DNA from: Atherix ibis
Taxonomy: Eukaryota > Arthropoda > Insecta > Diptera > Athericidae
Direction: 5' to 3'
Assembly: GCA_958298945.1 (NCBI GenBank)
Contig: OY282605.1
Location: 41,146,811-41,210,810, forward strand
Length of the DNA stretch: 64,000 nt
Shown piece after piece: positions 23,863 to 35,288 of the stretch (positions are counted from its first letter, which is position 1; each line of letters opens with the position of its first letter). Below the pieces are notes generated by a model. It was not told the DNA's origin, made no database searches, and worked only from the letters and a program-made list of their open reading frames with translations. The position numbers and the translations under genes were made by a program.

Positions 23863-24170
23863 TGCAAAGGAGGATACAAATAAAAATATTCTTAAAATTT
23901 TAAGTATTTAAAAACCAAAATTAATCAGATAATGGCCATATTACATTTCGAAATGTACAAAATTTAAAATTATCTAATTCTTATTCCATAGGAAAAACGA
24001 AATTTTGTGAAAAAGTTATTTAAAAAAATTACCTCAAAAGTTTTGTTCCAGCTATTTAAATTATCGAAAATGGAAACTTTCATATTATATAATGAAATAA
24101 AAATTTAAAGAAAATCTAAATTTTAACTATTTTTCATGTAGTTTTACTTTTCGAAACATAAATTGGACAA

Positions 24171-25139
24171 AATCTTTATTATACAATATATGAAAATACC
24201 TAATGTGAAAAATGTCTTATTAATAATAATAATAATAATAATAATGCCTGATAGGCCGGGAAGGAGGCGGGGTCTATAAGAGTTTTTGGATAATTCCGAT
24301 GTGGTGATAGCATCGCTCTGCTCTAATCGCAATTGATTGGAAAATCTACAATACAAATTCGCGATGCATTCATATTATTATCGATTCTCTTTCTTGTCAA
24401 ATTTATTCACATTTCAATTGTAAATGGTTGTTTTTTGTTTTTCTTTTTTTGTGTAAAAATGTTATTGAATTGGAATCAATCGCAGGGTGTGGCCGATGAT
24501 ATCGTATCGTACACATGCCAATGGAAAAACGAATTTGCACATGTATTTATTTGTTGATGTTGTGTATGTAGTGATGAGAGATTAGAATTTATGTTAAAAA
24601 AAATAATTTACAAATAATTTTTGTGTTTTTTTTAACTTGTCGATAGAATGGAACGGAGGTGGGAGGTGGATGGTACAGTATTTCCCTAGAGATCAAATTG
24701 TTCGATTAATAAACGACAGTGGCACGGTTCTCATGCATTCAATAATTTCTGTACGATCAATTTCAAGAGTTGGTGCCTACGCGAATAATAGTAACGACAA
24801 AAAAAAATATATTTATTTTGTTAAAAACCCCCTCTACTATTTGCATTTACTGCACCCAAAGTAGCTATTGAAATAATTTTTTTTTTTTAGTTTTTTTACT
24901 TGAATAAATTTTATTTTTGAATTTCTTATGCGAGCCTACACACTAAAAACGCAAATGACATTAAATGCATTTTAGCGTGTACGTGTAGGCATGTAAATTT
25001 AAATGAGGTCAAATATGAATTTTTGTCTTAAAAAATTGTTTAGAGTAAAAAAAATTAATTAGTTTTTTTTTAATGTGCAAAAAATAGGTTTTTTTTTAGA
25101 GAATAATTTTTTTTTTTGTAATAGGAAAATGTTTGTTTT
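24171..25139. other. Non-coding spacer with microsatellite
   Basis: No gene. (AAT)n at 24222-24245. The stretch 24246-24860 is less biased, with GGAGGCGGGGTCTATAAGAG near 24263, but no transcript structure is recognisable. From 24870 on it is AT-rich. Confidence 0.4.
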
Positions 25140-26460
25140 TATTATGGAAAAACTTAATCTAGTAAATTTTATTTACTTAATTGAAAAAGAAAAATAGTAA
25201 TTTATAAATAAACTCTATTCTTTTTAAAACTATACAGTCCGAATAGTTTTTATTTTTGACAAAATTTCCCTAACCTTTGTTTTTGTTTTTTAAGAACTTT
25301 TTTTACAAATTTTGACGTAGAAATTTGTAAAAAAAAAAATAAAAAAAAAAAATATATAAAAAAAAATAATTTTATAACAAAAATAATCTCTAAATTTTTA
25401 GAAAAGAAAAATTTTCTTTTAATTTTTATTAGATAAATTCTTTTAATTTTTATCGTAAGATTTTTGTAAAAATTTTTTATTTACTAACGTAATTTTTAGA
25501 CTAACTTTCTATTTTGTAAATTTTTAAGTAAAAAGTTTCTTATATATTAAAAATCGTCTTAATTTTTATTCAAAAAAAATTTCTTTTTTTAATTATTATT
25601 AGGAAGACAAAAAAAATTCAGTTTTTAATGAAAAAATAACCTAAAGTATTTTTTAAAAAAATTCTTTTATTTTAATTCTAATATTTTTACAATTTTTATG
25701 GAAAATTCTTTTAATTTGTATCAAAAGCCTTTATAATTTTTTGTAAAAAAAATACCCTAATTTCCATGAAGAAAAGTTTCTCAAATTTTATCAATTTTTT
25801 GCAAATGGTTCTTAATTTTTATCGAATAATTTCTCTCAATTTATTTACATTAAAAAATTATGTGCATTATGGAGAAAAATATTGTCCTCACTGAAAAAAT
25901 AAAATTCAAAATTTTTATTGAAATAATTACAAATTTTGACGTAGTAATTTCTCTTCATTTTTATACAATAAAACAAAAATTTTCCAAAAACTCAAATCGA
26001 AAAGTTTCTTTTATTATCAATTAACAAGAAAATTTTCTAAATTTTTAAGAAAATTTTTCTTAACTTCTATAAGAAAAATTACCAATTTTTATATAAAAAA
26101 AATTTTCTAAATTTTTAGGACAGAAAAATTGTCTTTTAATTTTGATTAGATAAATTCTTTGGATTTTTATCGTAACATTTTTGTAAAAATTGCTCTTAAT
26201 TTTTTTGTTGCAAAAATTTGTCTCAAACTTTTGTTAATTTAGAAAAAAAAAGAATGCAAAAATTCTGTTCTACTAATTTTAATAAAAAGAGAACGCCAAA
26301 AAATCTCCCAAATTTTTGTCGAAAAATTCGATAAAAAGTTCACTTAAATTTCTTATAAAAAATGGACTTTTTTTTTAAATTTTTATTACAAAAATCCACA
26401 TGAATTTTTTAAGGAAACTCTTGTTTTTTTAATTAACAGTTTTCGAATAGTTTTTATTTA
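25140..26460. repeat. AT-rich degenerate tandem array, block 1
   Basis: Irregular repetition of words such as CTTAATTTTTATTAAAAAAA and AAAATTTTTATCGAAAAATT every 20-40 bp, with almost no G or C. Part of it (about 25670-26420) matches 29010-30060 in order and orientation. Diagnostic pairs are TTATGTGCATTATGGAGAAA (25859) against TTATGTACATTGTGG (29467), and ATTTCTCTTCATTTTTATAC at both 25946 and 29582. Confidence 0.75.
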
Positions 26461-27899
26461 TTAACGTTTTTTTTTCGAACATTTCAGAAAATCAACATTT
26501 TTATTTTTGGTAAATTTTTTTAAATTAATTTTAACCTTTGTTGTTTTGTTCTTTTTTTTTACATACGTGTAATTTACTTAATAATCTTTAGCTTGTTTGA
26601 AATTCGATTTTCTTTAAATATTATTATTTTGTAATTCATTGACGATCGTTTTGTACTTAGCGAGGTGAATTATGAATTACTTCAAATGCATTTCAGTAAA
26701 AGCAGATTGATTTCTCTCTCTCTCTCTCTGTCTTTTTCTGAATTTCTATGCTAACATTCGGAAATGATAGGTGCGACAAAGGCAGACAAAATTTACACGC
26801 ACTTATCATGTAGATAAGTACATAAATTGTCGAACGCTGGATAGACGAGTGATTTTGAGAAACCGAATTGCTCGTCTCTAATTTTAAACTCAATATAAGA
26901 GCAAGCTAAACTATCAATCATCAATGTTCACTGTTGTTGTAAGTGCAATTAACATCTAATTTTGATGCACGCACTCTTTTTATTTGCTGATCATTCTCGC
27001 CTCTTTCGTATGAGTATTCACATTCACCAATTAAATAAGAACGTCTCCTTCTCATATCATACTGCCTTCGAGCGACTATTAGATTTTTTTTTATTCGATT
27101 GACATTGTCCACTCTCTTTAACTGTGCAGTATGTGTATGCGACAGAGATACTGTGTAAGCCTCCAGCATATTCTGTTGTTCAACTGGGCGATTTTTCTGT
27201 ATTCGAAAACTGCTTTAAGTGCATGCGGGGCTTTTATTATACGAAAATTACGGTATAGACTAGATCTACGGGCGACTCCCATTTATATCATACTTTTTAT
27301 TCGTATTAGAAATACTAGCGGTTGTGCCTTTTAAGCGAGTTAAAAAATGCGATAAAAATTCTTTTGTATACACACGTATGAGAGATACTAACACTGAAGC
27401 TAATCGAACAATGGTCGTATTCTTTTGTGTTATTTGGGAAAATCGTCGCGATTCTTCGTATGCATTTTACAAAGCAAAACTCTTCTTCTGTTTGGTCACG
27501 ACTGAGCTGTACCGGCGACAGAATACTGTATCCGCAATTGGTATTTCAAGTATGCGGTATTTAATTCGTTATTTTTGGTATGCTATGCAGCTGGGCTATT
27601 TTGTTAGTAAGGTTTTTGTATGAAAATTTACTTTTTAGTCGACTTTATTGCTGATGTTATTACTGCAGGAATACGTGCATTATTGCGAATTACTTTCGTA
27701 TGATCTGAGAATTTTCGTTTTCGTTTTTTTTTTTTTTTGATAAAAGAGGGATGGGGGTTTGTTGGGTTTGGAGCATGTTGGTTGCAACATCAAATCGCAT
27801 AATAAGCTCGTGCGCAAATTGAAGAATATTTTTGGAAAATTTATTAGCGATGCCTTCGTAATGAGACAAAAAGGAAGGTATCGCACTATCTTATTCATA
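26461..27899. other. Unique island between two AT-rich arrays
   Basis: 26640-27700 has balanced, non-repetitive sequence with (CT)n at 26711-26729. A 99-codon frame (27324-27623) has no recognisable family and no clear start context or splice pair. The island is candidate regulatory or untranslated sequence. Confidence 0.35.
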
Positions 27900-30800
27900 A
27901 TTTATTCCTTTATTGGTAAATTTAAAGAAGGAAAGGCAAAAACACCTACTTTTCTCTTATTATTTATTAGTACATTTTTAGTAAACATTCAAAAATATCA
28001 ATATTTTTTTATTTGTAAAAATCAACAAACATAATTCGCCTAATTTTGACCGAACAAAGTCTTTAAACTATAAGAAAATCCTCCTCTAATTATTATGGGA
28101 ATATTCTTTTAATTTTATTGAGAAATATTATTTTTTCTTAAAAATTTTCTGTCAATTTTCATTAAAAATGTCTCTGAAATTTCTATGGAAAAATTCTCAT
28201 TATTTTTTATCAAAAATTACCTCTTAATTTCTATTTAAAAAAAATCTCCTAATTTTTTAAATTTTTAAGCAAAAATTCTTTTTATATTAAAAATCCTCTA
28301 ATTTTTTTCAAAAAAAAAATTTTATTTTTATGAAAACAACGGCTATTTTTTATTCCAAAAAATTCTTTTAGTTAAAATATTCTCTAATTTAAATTTTTAA
28401 ATTTCTTATTAAAAAAAAACCTCTTAATTTTTATCGACAAACTCTCTTTTTTTTGTTAATTTTTTAACAAAAATCTAAATGTTTTCATAAAAATTCTCTT
28501 GATTATTCTCTGATTCTTATTAAAAAAAAACCTCTTATTTTTATCGACAAGCTCTCTTTTTTTTTTGTTAATTTTTTAACAAAAATCTAAATGTTTTCAT
28601 AAAAATTCTCTTGATTATTTTTATTAGGGGAAAAAAAACTCAGTATTTTAACAACAAAAAAAAATGCCTAATTTATATTTTTTTAAAAATATTTTTATTT
28701 TTATGGAAAAAGCTATCCCAGTTTTTATCGAAAAATTCTTTTAATTTTTTATTAAAAGTTTTCTAATTTTTTGTAAAAAAATCCCTAATTTGCTTAAAAA
28801 ATAGTTTCTCAAATTTTATCAAAAAATCTCTAAATTTTGAGTAAGATTTTCAATCCTTCCAATTTTTATAAAAAAAAATCTCTAAATTTTACCGACAAAC
28901 TCTCTATTTTTTTTAAAGTTTTTAAGCAAAGTTTTTATATTAAACATTTTCTTAATTTTTTCAAAAAAAAATTTTTAAGGGAAGAAATGCCTAATTTATA
29001 TTTTAAAAAATCTATTTATTTTTATTCTAATATTTTTACAATTTTTGTGGATTTTTTTTATCGAAAACTTCTTTTAATTTTTATTAAAACCTTTTCTAAT
29101 TTTTTGTAAAAAAAAATCCGTAATTTCTATGAAGAAAAGTTCTAAATTTTTACCGACAAGTTCTCTATTTTTGTTAAACTTTTAAGCAAAAGTCTTTTTA
29201 TATTAAAAATCCTCTAATTTTTTTTCAAAAAAAGTCTCTCAATTTTTGTTCAAATATTTTGACAATTTTTATAGAAAAAGCTATCCCAGGTTTTATCCAC
29301 AAGTTCTTTTCATTTTTATCAAAATCCATTTTAATTTTTAATAAAAAAAAATTCCTAATATCCATGAAGAAAAGTTTATCAAAAAATCTCTAAATTTTAA
29401 TCAATTTTTATAACAAAATTTTAATTTTTATCTAATAATTTCTCTTAATTTATTTACATTAAAAAATTATGTACATTGTGGAAAAAAAATATGATCGTCA
29501 CTGATTAAAAATTATTCTAAATTTTTTATTAAAATAATCACTAAATTTAAGGCCCTAAAATTTTTACAAATTTTTACGTAGAAATTTCTCTTCATTTTTA
29601 TACAATAAAACAAAAAATTTCTAAAAACTGAAATCGAAAAGTCTCCTTTTATTATCTATTAAGAAGAAAATTTTCTAAATTTTTAAGAAAATTTTTCTTT
29701 ACTTCTATAAGAAAAGTTACTAATTTTTATATACAAAAAAATTTCTAAATTTTTAGGACCAAAAAAATGTCTTTTAATTTCTATTAAAAAATTCTATACT
29801 TTTCAAAAAAAAAATTCATGAAACTTTTGTAATTTTTATTTTTTTGATTTTTATTGAAAAATTATTCTTAATTTTTTTTGCAAAAATTTGTCACAAACAT
29901 TTGTTAATTTAAAAAAAAAATGTAAAAATTCTTCCAACTTTTTCCTACTAAATTTTTAATATAAAAAAAAACGCCAAAGTTTTTGTCGAAAAATTCTAAA
30001 AAGTTCACTTAAATTTCTAATAAAAAATTACTAAAATTCACATGAAGTTTTAAGGAAAAAAAAATCTGCCAATTTAAAAAGATCTGTTAAAATTTAAAAC
30101 GGAAAATTTCCTTTAGTTTTTATTTAAAAATTCTCTTAATTTTTGTAGAAAAAATACTCCAGTTTTTATGGATTAGTACCTGAATTTTAATAAAAAAAAA
30201 TCTTTTAATTATTATTGAAAAAAATGTGTTTTGAATTTCTATTAAAAAATTCTTTACATTTTTAAGAAAATAGTCTCCAAAGTTTTTTTTATCAAAAAAT
30301 TCTTTTAATTTTTTTTATTTTTATCAAAAAACCATTATTTTTATTAAAACAAAGACTATTTTTTAATACAAAGAATTCGTTTAGTAAAAATATTCCCAAA
30401 GTTTTTGGTAAAAAAATGTTTTTTTGAATTTCTTTTGAAAAATTCTTTACATTTTAAAGAAAAAAGTCTCCAATTTTTTTCTCCATCAAAAAATTCTTTC
30501 AATTTTCTTAATTTTTATCAAAACAACGGCTTTTTTTATTACAAAAAATTCTTACACTAAAAATGTCCTCTTAATTTTTAGTAAAAAGATGTTTTTTGAA
30601 TTTCTTTTGAAAAATTCTTTACATTTTAAAGAAAAAAGTCTCCAACTTTTTTCTCCATCAAAAAATTCTTTCAATTTTCTTAATTTTTATCAAAACAACG
30701 GCTTTTTTGTATTACAAAAAATTCTTACACTAAAAATGTTCACTCAATTTTTGGTAAAAAGATGTTTTTTGAATTTCTTTTGAAAAATTCTTTACATTTT

Positions 30801-32010
30801 AAAGAAAAAAGTCTCCAACTTTTTTCTCCATCAAAAAATTCTTTCAATTTTCTTAATTTTTATCAAAACAACGGCTTTTTTGTATTACAAAAAATTCTTA
30901 CACTAAAAATGTTCACTCAATTTTTGGTAAAAAGATGTTTTTTGAATTTCTTTTGAAAAATTCTTTACATTTTGAAGAAAAAAGTCTCCAACTTTTTTTT
31001 TATCAAAAAATTCTTTTCATTTTCTTAATTTTTATCAAAAACAACGGCTATTTTTTATTACAAAAAATTCTTTAAATAAAAATGTTCTCTAAATTTTTGG
31101 TAAAAAGATGTTTTTTGAATTTCTTTTGAAAAATTCTTTACATTTTGAAGAAAAAAGTCTCCAACGTTTTTTTTTATCGAAAAATTCTGTTAATTTTCGT
31201 ATTGTTTATCAAAAAAATTTTTTTTTATCAAAGAACGACTACTTTTTAATAAAAAAAAATTCTTTTAGTAAAAATGTTCTCTAAATTTTTAGTTAAAAAG
31301 TTTTTCTTTTGAAAAATTCTTTACATTTTAAAAGAGAAAGTCTCCAAAGTTTTATGTAAAAAAATTTCTCTAAATTGTATCGAAAAATTCTTTTAATTTT
31401 TATCAAAACAGCGGCTATTTTTTATTACAAAAAATTTGCTTGGTTTTTATCAACGAAAAAAATCTAATTTTTATAAGAAAGAGAACTTATAAAAAAAATT
31501 TAATTTTTATTAAAACAAATTCTTTAATTCTTTGAATTTAAGGTAAAAATATGTTGTAAACAAATTCTCCTAATTTGCATAAGAAAGAGAACTAAAACGT
31601 CCAATTTACATAAGAAAGAGAAGTAAAACGATCTCTTTAATCAAATTTTTATTATAAAAATTTATTTAATTTCGTATCTAAAAAATTTTCTTAAATTCTA
31701 TTTAAATAAATGTTTTCTATTTTTAACCAATAAAAAATGTGTTTATTGTCAAATTCTTTTAATTTTTTTTTTTAATTAAAAAAGTGCAAAATTTTTTCCC
31801 TATTTAACAAGAGAAAAATCTTTTAAAATGTAAAATGAAGAGTTTCTCTTAATTTTTATCAGCAAATTCTCTCAATATTAATTGAAAAGTTGCCTTTCAA
31901 TTTTCATTAAATACTCTTAAGTTTTATGGATGAGAACACAGTTGCGACTGAAAATGAAATTTTCTGAATTTTTCTGAAGTGAAATATTCACAGTCTTCTC
32001 GGAATGCACA
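27900..32010. repeat. AT-rich degenerate tandem array, block 2
   Basis: This continues the same type of array as block 1. It includes a local tandem duplication of about 107 bp at 28407-28620 (ACCTCTTATTTTTATCGACA, CTAAATGTTTTCATAAAAAT), the 3.6-kb-distant copy of block 1 at about 29010-30060, and the 173-bp higher-order repeat at 30240-31190. Translated frames here are Phe/Lys/Leu/Asn-rich noise. Confidence 0.8.
30240..31190. repeat. 173-bp higher-order repeat, about five units
   Basis: Two adjacent units encode identical 64-residue plus-strand frames, MFFEFLLKNSLHFKEKSLQ etc., at 30589-30783 and 30762-30956. Their starts are 173 bp apart, so the units are near-identical at the DNA level. 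One older unit lies upstream (from about 30415) and one or two diverged units downstream (to about 31190). Internal near-identity points to recent expansion by unequal exchange. The frame is a by-product, not a gene. Confidence 0.9.
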
Positions 32011-33149
32011 CATTTCATTTTATTCGTAATTATATTAAAGAAAAAAATAATAAAACATCATTTAGCAATAATTAATTTGATAGCAATTGCTGTCGGAATT
32101 GTTTTCTTACCATTATCGAAGAAGTTCTCTCAATTTTTATCGAAATATTCGCTTAATTTTTTTTTTCGAAATAAAATTTCTCTCAATTTCTATTTAAAAA
32201 AAAAAATCCGTAAATAGAAAAATACTCGTAAATTTATTTTTAAAGCAAAAATACCTAAAACATGTTATTTTCTTTCTTAATTAACTGAATTTTAATAAAG
32301 AAAAAAAAATATTTAAATTTACTGCGCGGTGCACTTCTTCTCCGGATCATTTTGGTTTCAAGTTGCTTGCCGCCGTTGCGTTTTTTTTTGCCGCTCCTCT
32401 GCCTGATTGACGCTTAGCTTCGCTTGTGTCGCTTCACTTTCTCAGTTGTCAGACGCTTTGTCGCTGGCTTTTTCCGCTGTCACACATCGCCTAACAAGCA
32501 GCCTCTGTTCGTCGATTGCATTCGATTTCCTTGAAAAATGCATTTTCACAATTCCCACCGTACCGATAAAAGTTTCCACGCTATTATATTTGGAATTACA
32601 AGGTCTTCCTTGATATTAAATATTGCAATTAAAGAGTGAGTGGGCCATTGTGTGTGTGCGTGTGTAAGACTTTGTGCAATTGTGCGCTTGCATCTCTAAT
32701 GCACATATTCACACTCCCATTCAACTCACGTATGCGCACATATCTATGAGCATAAGGCAAAAATAGACACAAATTCTAAGAGACTGTTACGCTGATTGAT
32801 GTGTGCGCAAGTTCGTACCGTCCTCCTCCAATCATGGCCATTGCATATTTTATGCACACTAAATGACATTTTCACTTAATAACAAACGCTTCCGCAATTT
32901 CAACAATATTAATTTCAATTTAAATTAAATGCAAGCAGATTTTATGCTCTTATGTTAAAATTATCTTCTTGTTTCTAAACTCAATAATTGTCTGTGGTTG
33001 AAAAGTTGATGGGCTGCGCACTCTTGAGATTCGCTTTTAAAACAAAAATAAAAGACGAAGAAATTTTTTAAAAATTTTTTTCTTTTTTGTAATTTATGAA
33101 TTATTTTACTATTAAAAAAAAATATTTTTTTGGGTTCTCCTCTTATTTT
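32011..33149. other. AT-rich to balanced non-coding sequence; island at 32.33-32.95 kb
   Basis: The island from 32325 holds CTGCGCGGTGCACTTCTTCT and a run of C/T-rich sequence through 32560, then (TG)n-like words near 32650. A 68-codon frame at 32407-32613 has no family resemblance. It could be an untranslated exon or promoter upstream of the candidate exon at 33152. Confidence 0.35.
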
Positions 33150-33151
33150 AG

Positions 33152-33369
33152 GACTTTTGAAGGCTCACGTTTCACAGTGTAGGCCAAAGCGTGGTGTCAA
33201 GGGTGGTATTTATTCAGAAAAGAGATATGTGAGGATGCTCACTAGAGTGCTATTGGGAAACGTGGAGATTTGTGGTGGACCAGTACCGGAAATAATGCAA
33301 TATCAGTACCGAACGTTTCAAAATACAATATCGCTGATCTCAAAAGATTTAGTTTTAAATTTGTTATGA
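33152..33369 (+). CDS. Possible terminal exon of an unknown gene
   Basis: A plus-strand frame stays open for about 72 codons after a splice-acceptor-like sequence (TCTCCTCTTATTTTAG ending at about 33151) and stops at a TGA (33367-33369). Its composition is clearly less AT-biased than its surroundings, and the translation (KAHVSQCRPKRGVKGGIYSE then RYVRMLTRVLLGNVEICGG) is not low-complexity. The RMLTRVLLG part weakly recalls the CRVLLG strand of PARP catalytic domains, but the flanking PARP residues cannot be matched. It could equally be a decayed exon or a chance frame. No partner exon is identified. Confidence 0.25.
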
Positions 33370-33479
33370 TCTTTACTTCAATCCCTCATTTCCCCGCGTA
33401 ACCTCTTTTTTTTCTCTTTATTTTGTTTTTGTTTTAAAAAAAAATTTTTCTAACTTAAATATATACTTTCGGTAAAATG

Positions 33480-34460
33480 TTGAAGCTTTTTTTTTTTTTA
33501 ATAAAAAAAAAATTCTTTTAAAAAATTTTTTAACAATCTTGAAAAAAAAAAAATTTTTTTTGCTAAAAAAATTTGCTTTTAAAATTGGGGTGAGGAATGC
33601 TGAGTGGAGGAGGGTGGGGAGTTAGTGGTGGTTTTTCTTCTATATGTTTAATATAGAAAAAAAATTGTAAAAATTTCCTATTGAAAAAAATAATTACAAC
33701 AAAAAACAAAATTTTGAGGTATAATATTTAAGATATTAAAAAATAAATTCATAAATTCGTTAAAAATTTTTACTTTTTCAGATTTTTGTAGCATAATTTC
33801 CTTTTAAGACTATTTTTTTTAGGAAGCTTGGAAAAAATTTGCTATTAAATTCCTGAGGGGAAAGGGGGGTGGTAAAGAGGAAAATGTTTTATACATAAAA
33901 AAAATTATAGAAATTTTCCTGAAAAAAAAATTAATCACGGCAAAGGATTTTGAGAAATATATTTTTTTAGAAAAAAAATTCATAAATTCGTTAAAAATTT
34001 TTACTTTTCAGATTTTTATAGCATAATTTCCTTTTAAGACTATTTTTTTTAGGAAGCTTGGAAAAAATTTGCTATTAAATTCCTGAGGGGAAAGGGGGGT
34101 GGTTAAAGGAAAAATATTTAATATAGAAAACAAAATTAGAAAAATTTTCCTGAAAAAAAAATTAATCACGGCAAAGGACACAATTTTAAGAAATACATTT
34201 TTTTTTAGATTTTTGTAAAAGATCATAAATTTGTTAAAAAATTTTAATTTTTCAGATTTTTGCTATTAAGATGATGAGGGGAAAGGGGGGTGGTAGAAGG
34301 GAAAATGTTTAGATTATAGTAATTTTCCTGCAGAAAAAAAATAATCACGGCAAAAAAAATAAAACTTTTTTAGATTTTGAAGATATAAAAAAAAAATTAA
34401 TAACATAAATTCGTTAAAAAAAATTTTAAAGTTCAGATTTTAATAAAGTTTCTTCTTAAA
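33480..34460. repeat. Approximately 240-bp tandem array with G-rich core, four units
   Basis: GAGGGGAAAGGGGGGTGGT occurs at about 33856, 34086 and 34276, with a diverged G-rich counterpart near 33587. Each lies in a unit that also holds CAGATTTTTGTAGCATAATT, GGAAGCTTGGAAAAAATTTG and TTAATCACGGCAAAGGA. The two central units (33759-33997 and 33998-34225) are the most alike. Confidence 0.85.
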
Positions 34461-35288
34461 AGAATTTATAAAATATATTTTTATACTGAGCCTTGACCTT
34501 TTTTATTAATTTACATCTTTTTTTTTACATATTTTAAAATAAAAACTAAATATTTAAGAAAAAAAATTAATAATTAAATTATCAAAAGAAAAAATTAAAA
34601 ATTCACTAAAATTAAAATGGAAATTTTTTTTTGGGATTATATATAGTTTACAATAAATCAAATACGATAATGTGCAGAGGGGACATACTCATAGAGTGTT
34701 ATCACTGTTATTTGTTTTAGATTAAATTCTTACCAAAAAAGACAAAGAAAAGTAGATTCGGTGGTTAATTTTTCAAACGAAATTTTCCTTACAAAACTTT
34801 GCCATTATTATATAATTTCTCTTATAATGGCAAAGTCCAAGTAATTTATTGCAATAAAAAATCCATCAAAATATTGTATAAATTCTAAATACGATTTTTT
34901 TAAACTTTACTTTCCGAACAACAAATTGGATAATTGACAAATGCTGACTGAATTTTTTATTTGTGCATTTTCACAACTGACTAGCAGTTTGAGAATCGCT
35001 AAGAATTGACCTCTTCGTTTCTCTTTGACTTTTTTCAATAAACAAATTGGATCACTTTTTTTTTAAAATTATATTAAAAATTAAAAGTAAAAGAAAAAAA
35101 TTCTAAATATGACATTTTTAAGGAAAAGTCGTTTGCGCTTTTAATAAAACCTTACAACAGCAATGGACCAATCTATTGCGGCGAAGTTTTTTTTACTATT
35201 TTCATTTTGTTTTATGTTAAAAAAATTTTTTTTTAATTTATTTAAGAAATAATAAAAAAATATTTAATATAATTTATGGTTGAAAATA
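34461..35288. other. AT-rich spacer
   Basis: Poly-A/T-rich sequence with no gene. It contains the isolated family-B end listed separately at 34800-34937. Confidence 0.5.
34800..34937 (+). mobile_element. Solo right end of a family-B element (relic 4)
   Basis: TTTACTTTCCGAACAACAAA followed by TTGGATAA (to about 34936) is a well-preserved family-B right terminus. Inward, AAGTCCAAGTAATTTATTGC matches the 3' untranslated part of the copies at 62.85 and 53.57 kb. No transposase-derived sequence or left end is seen nearby. Confidence 0.55.

Larger units (their letters stand above)
21839..24170 (+). mobile_element. Family-B relic 3, internally duplicated, holding a tRNA-like SINE and a mariner copy
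   Basis: The left end at about 21841 reads ATCCATTTTGTTGTTTTGAA, then AGTA and CATTTGACAGCTTTT, the family-B left pattern. The right end (24144-24170, TACTTTTCGAAACATAAATT then GGACAA) matches the family-B right pattern. Inside are two tandem copies of a roughly 487-bp transposase segment (about 21969-22455 and 22456-22930), a tRNA-like segment at 23083 and a family-A mariner at 23208-23862. The copies of transposase DNA are frameshifted. The assignment of both ends to one element is inferred from order and orientation. Confidence 0.5.

Noticed and set aside
30589..30956. Two identical 64-residue frames as a duplicated gene
   Set aside because: They are chance frames in the 173-bp AT-rich tandem unit, with Phe/Lys/Asn-only composition and no start context.
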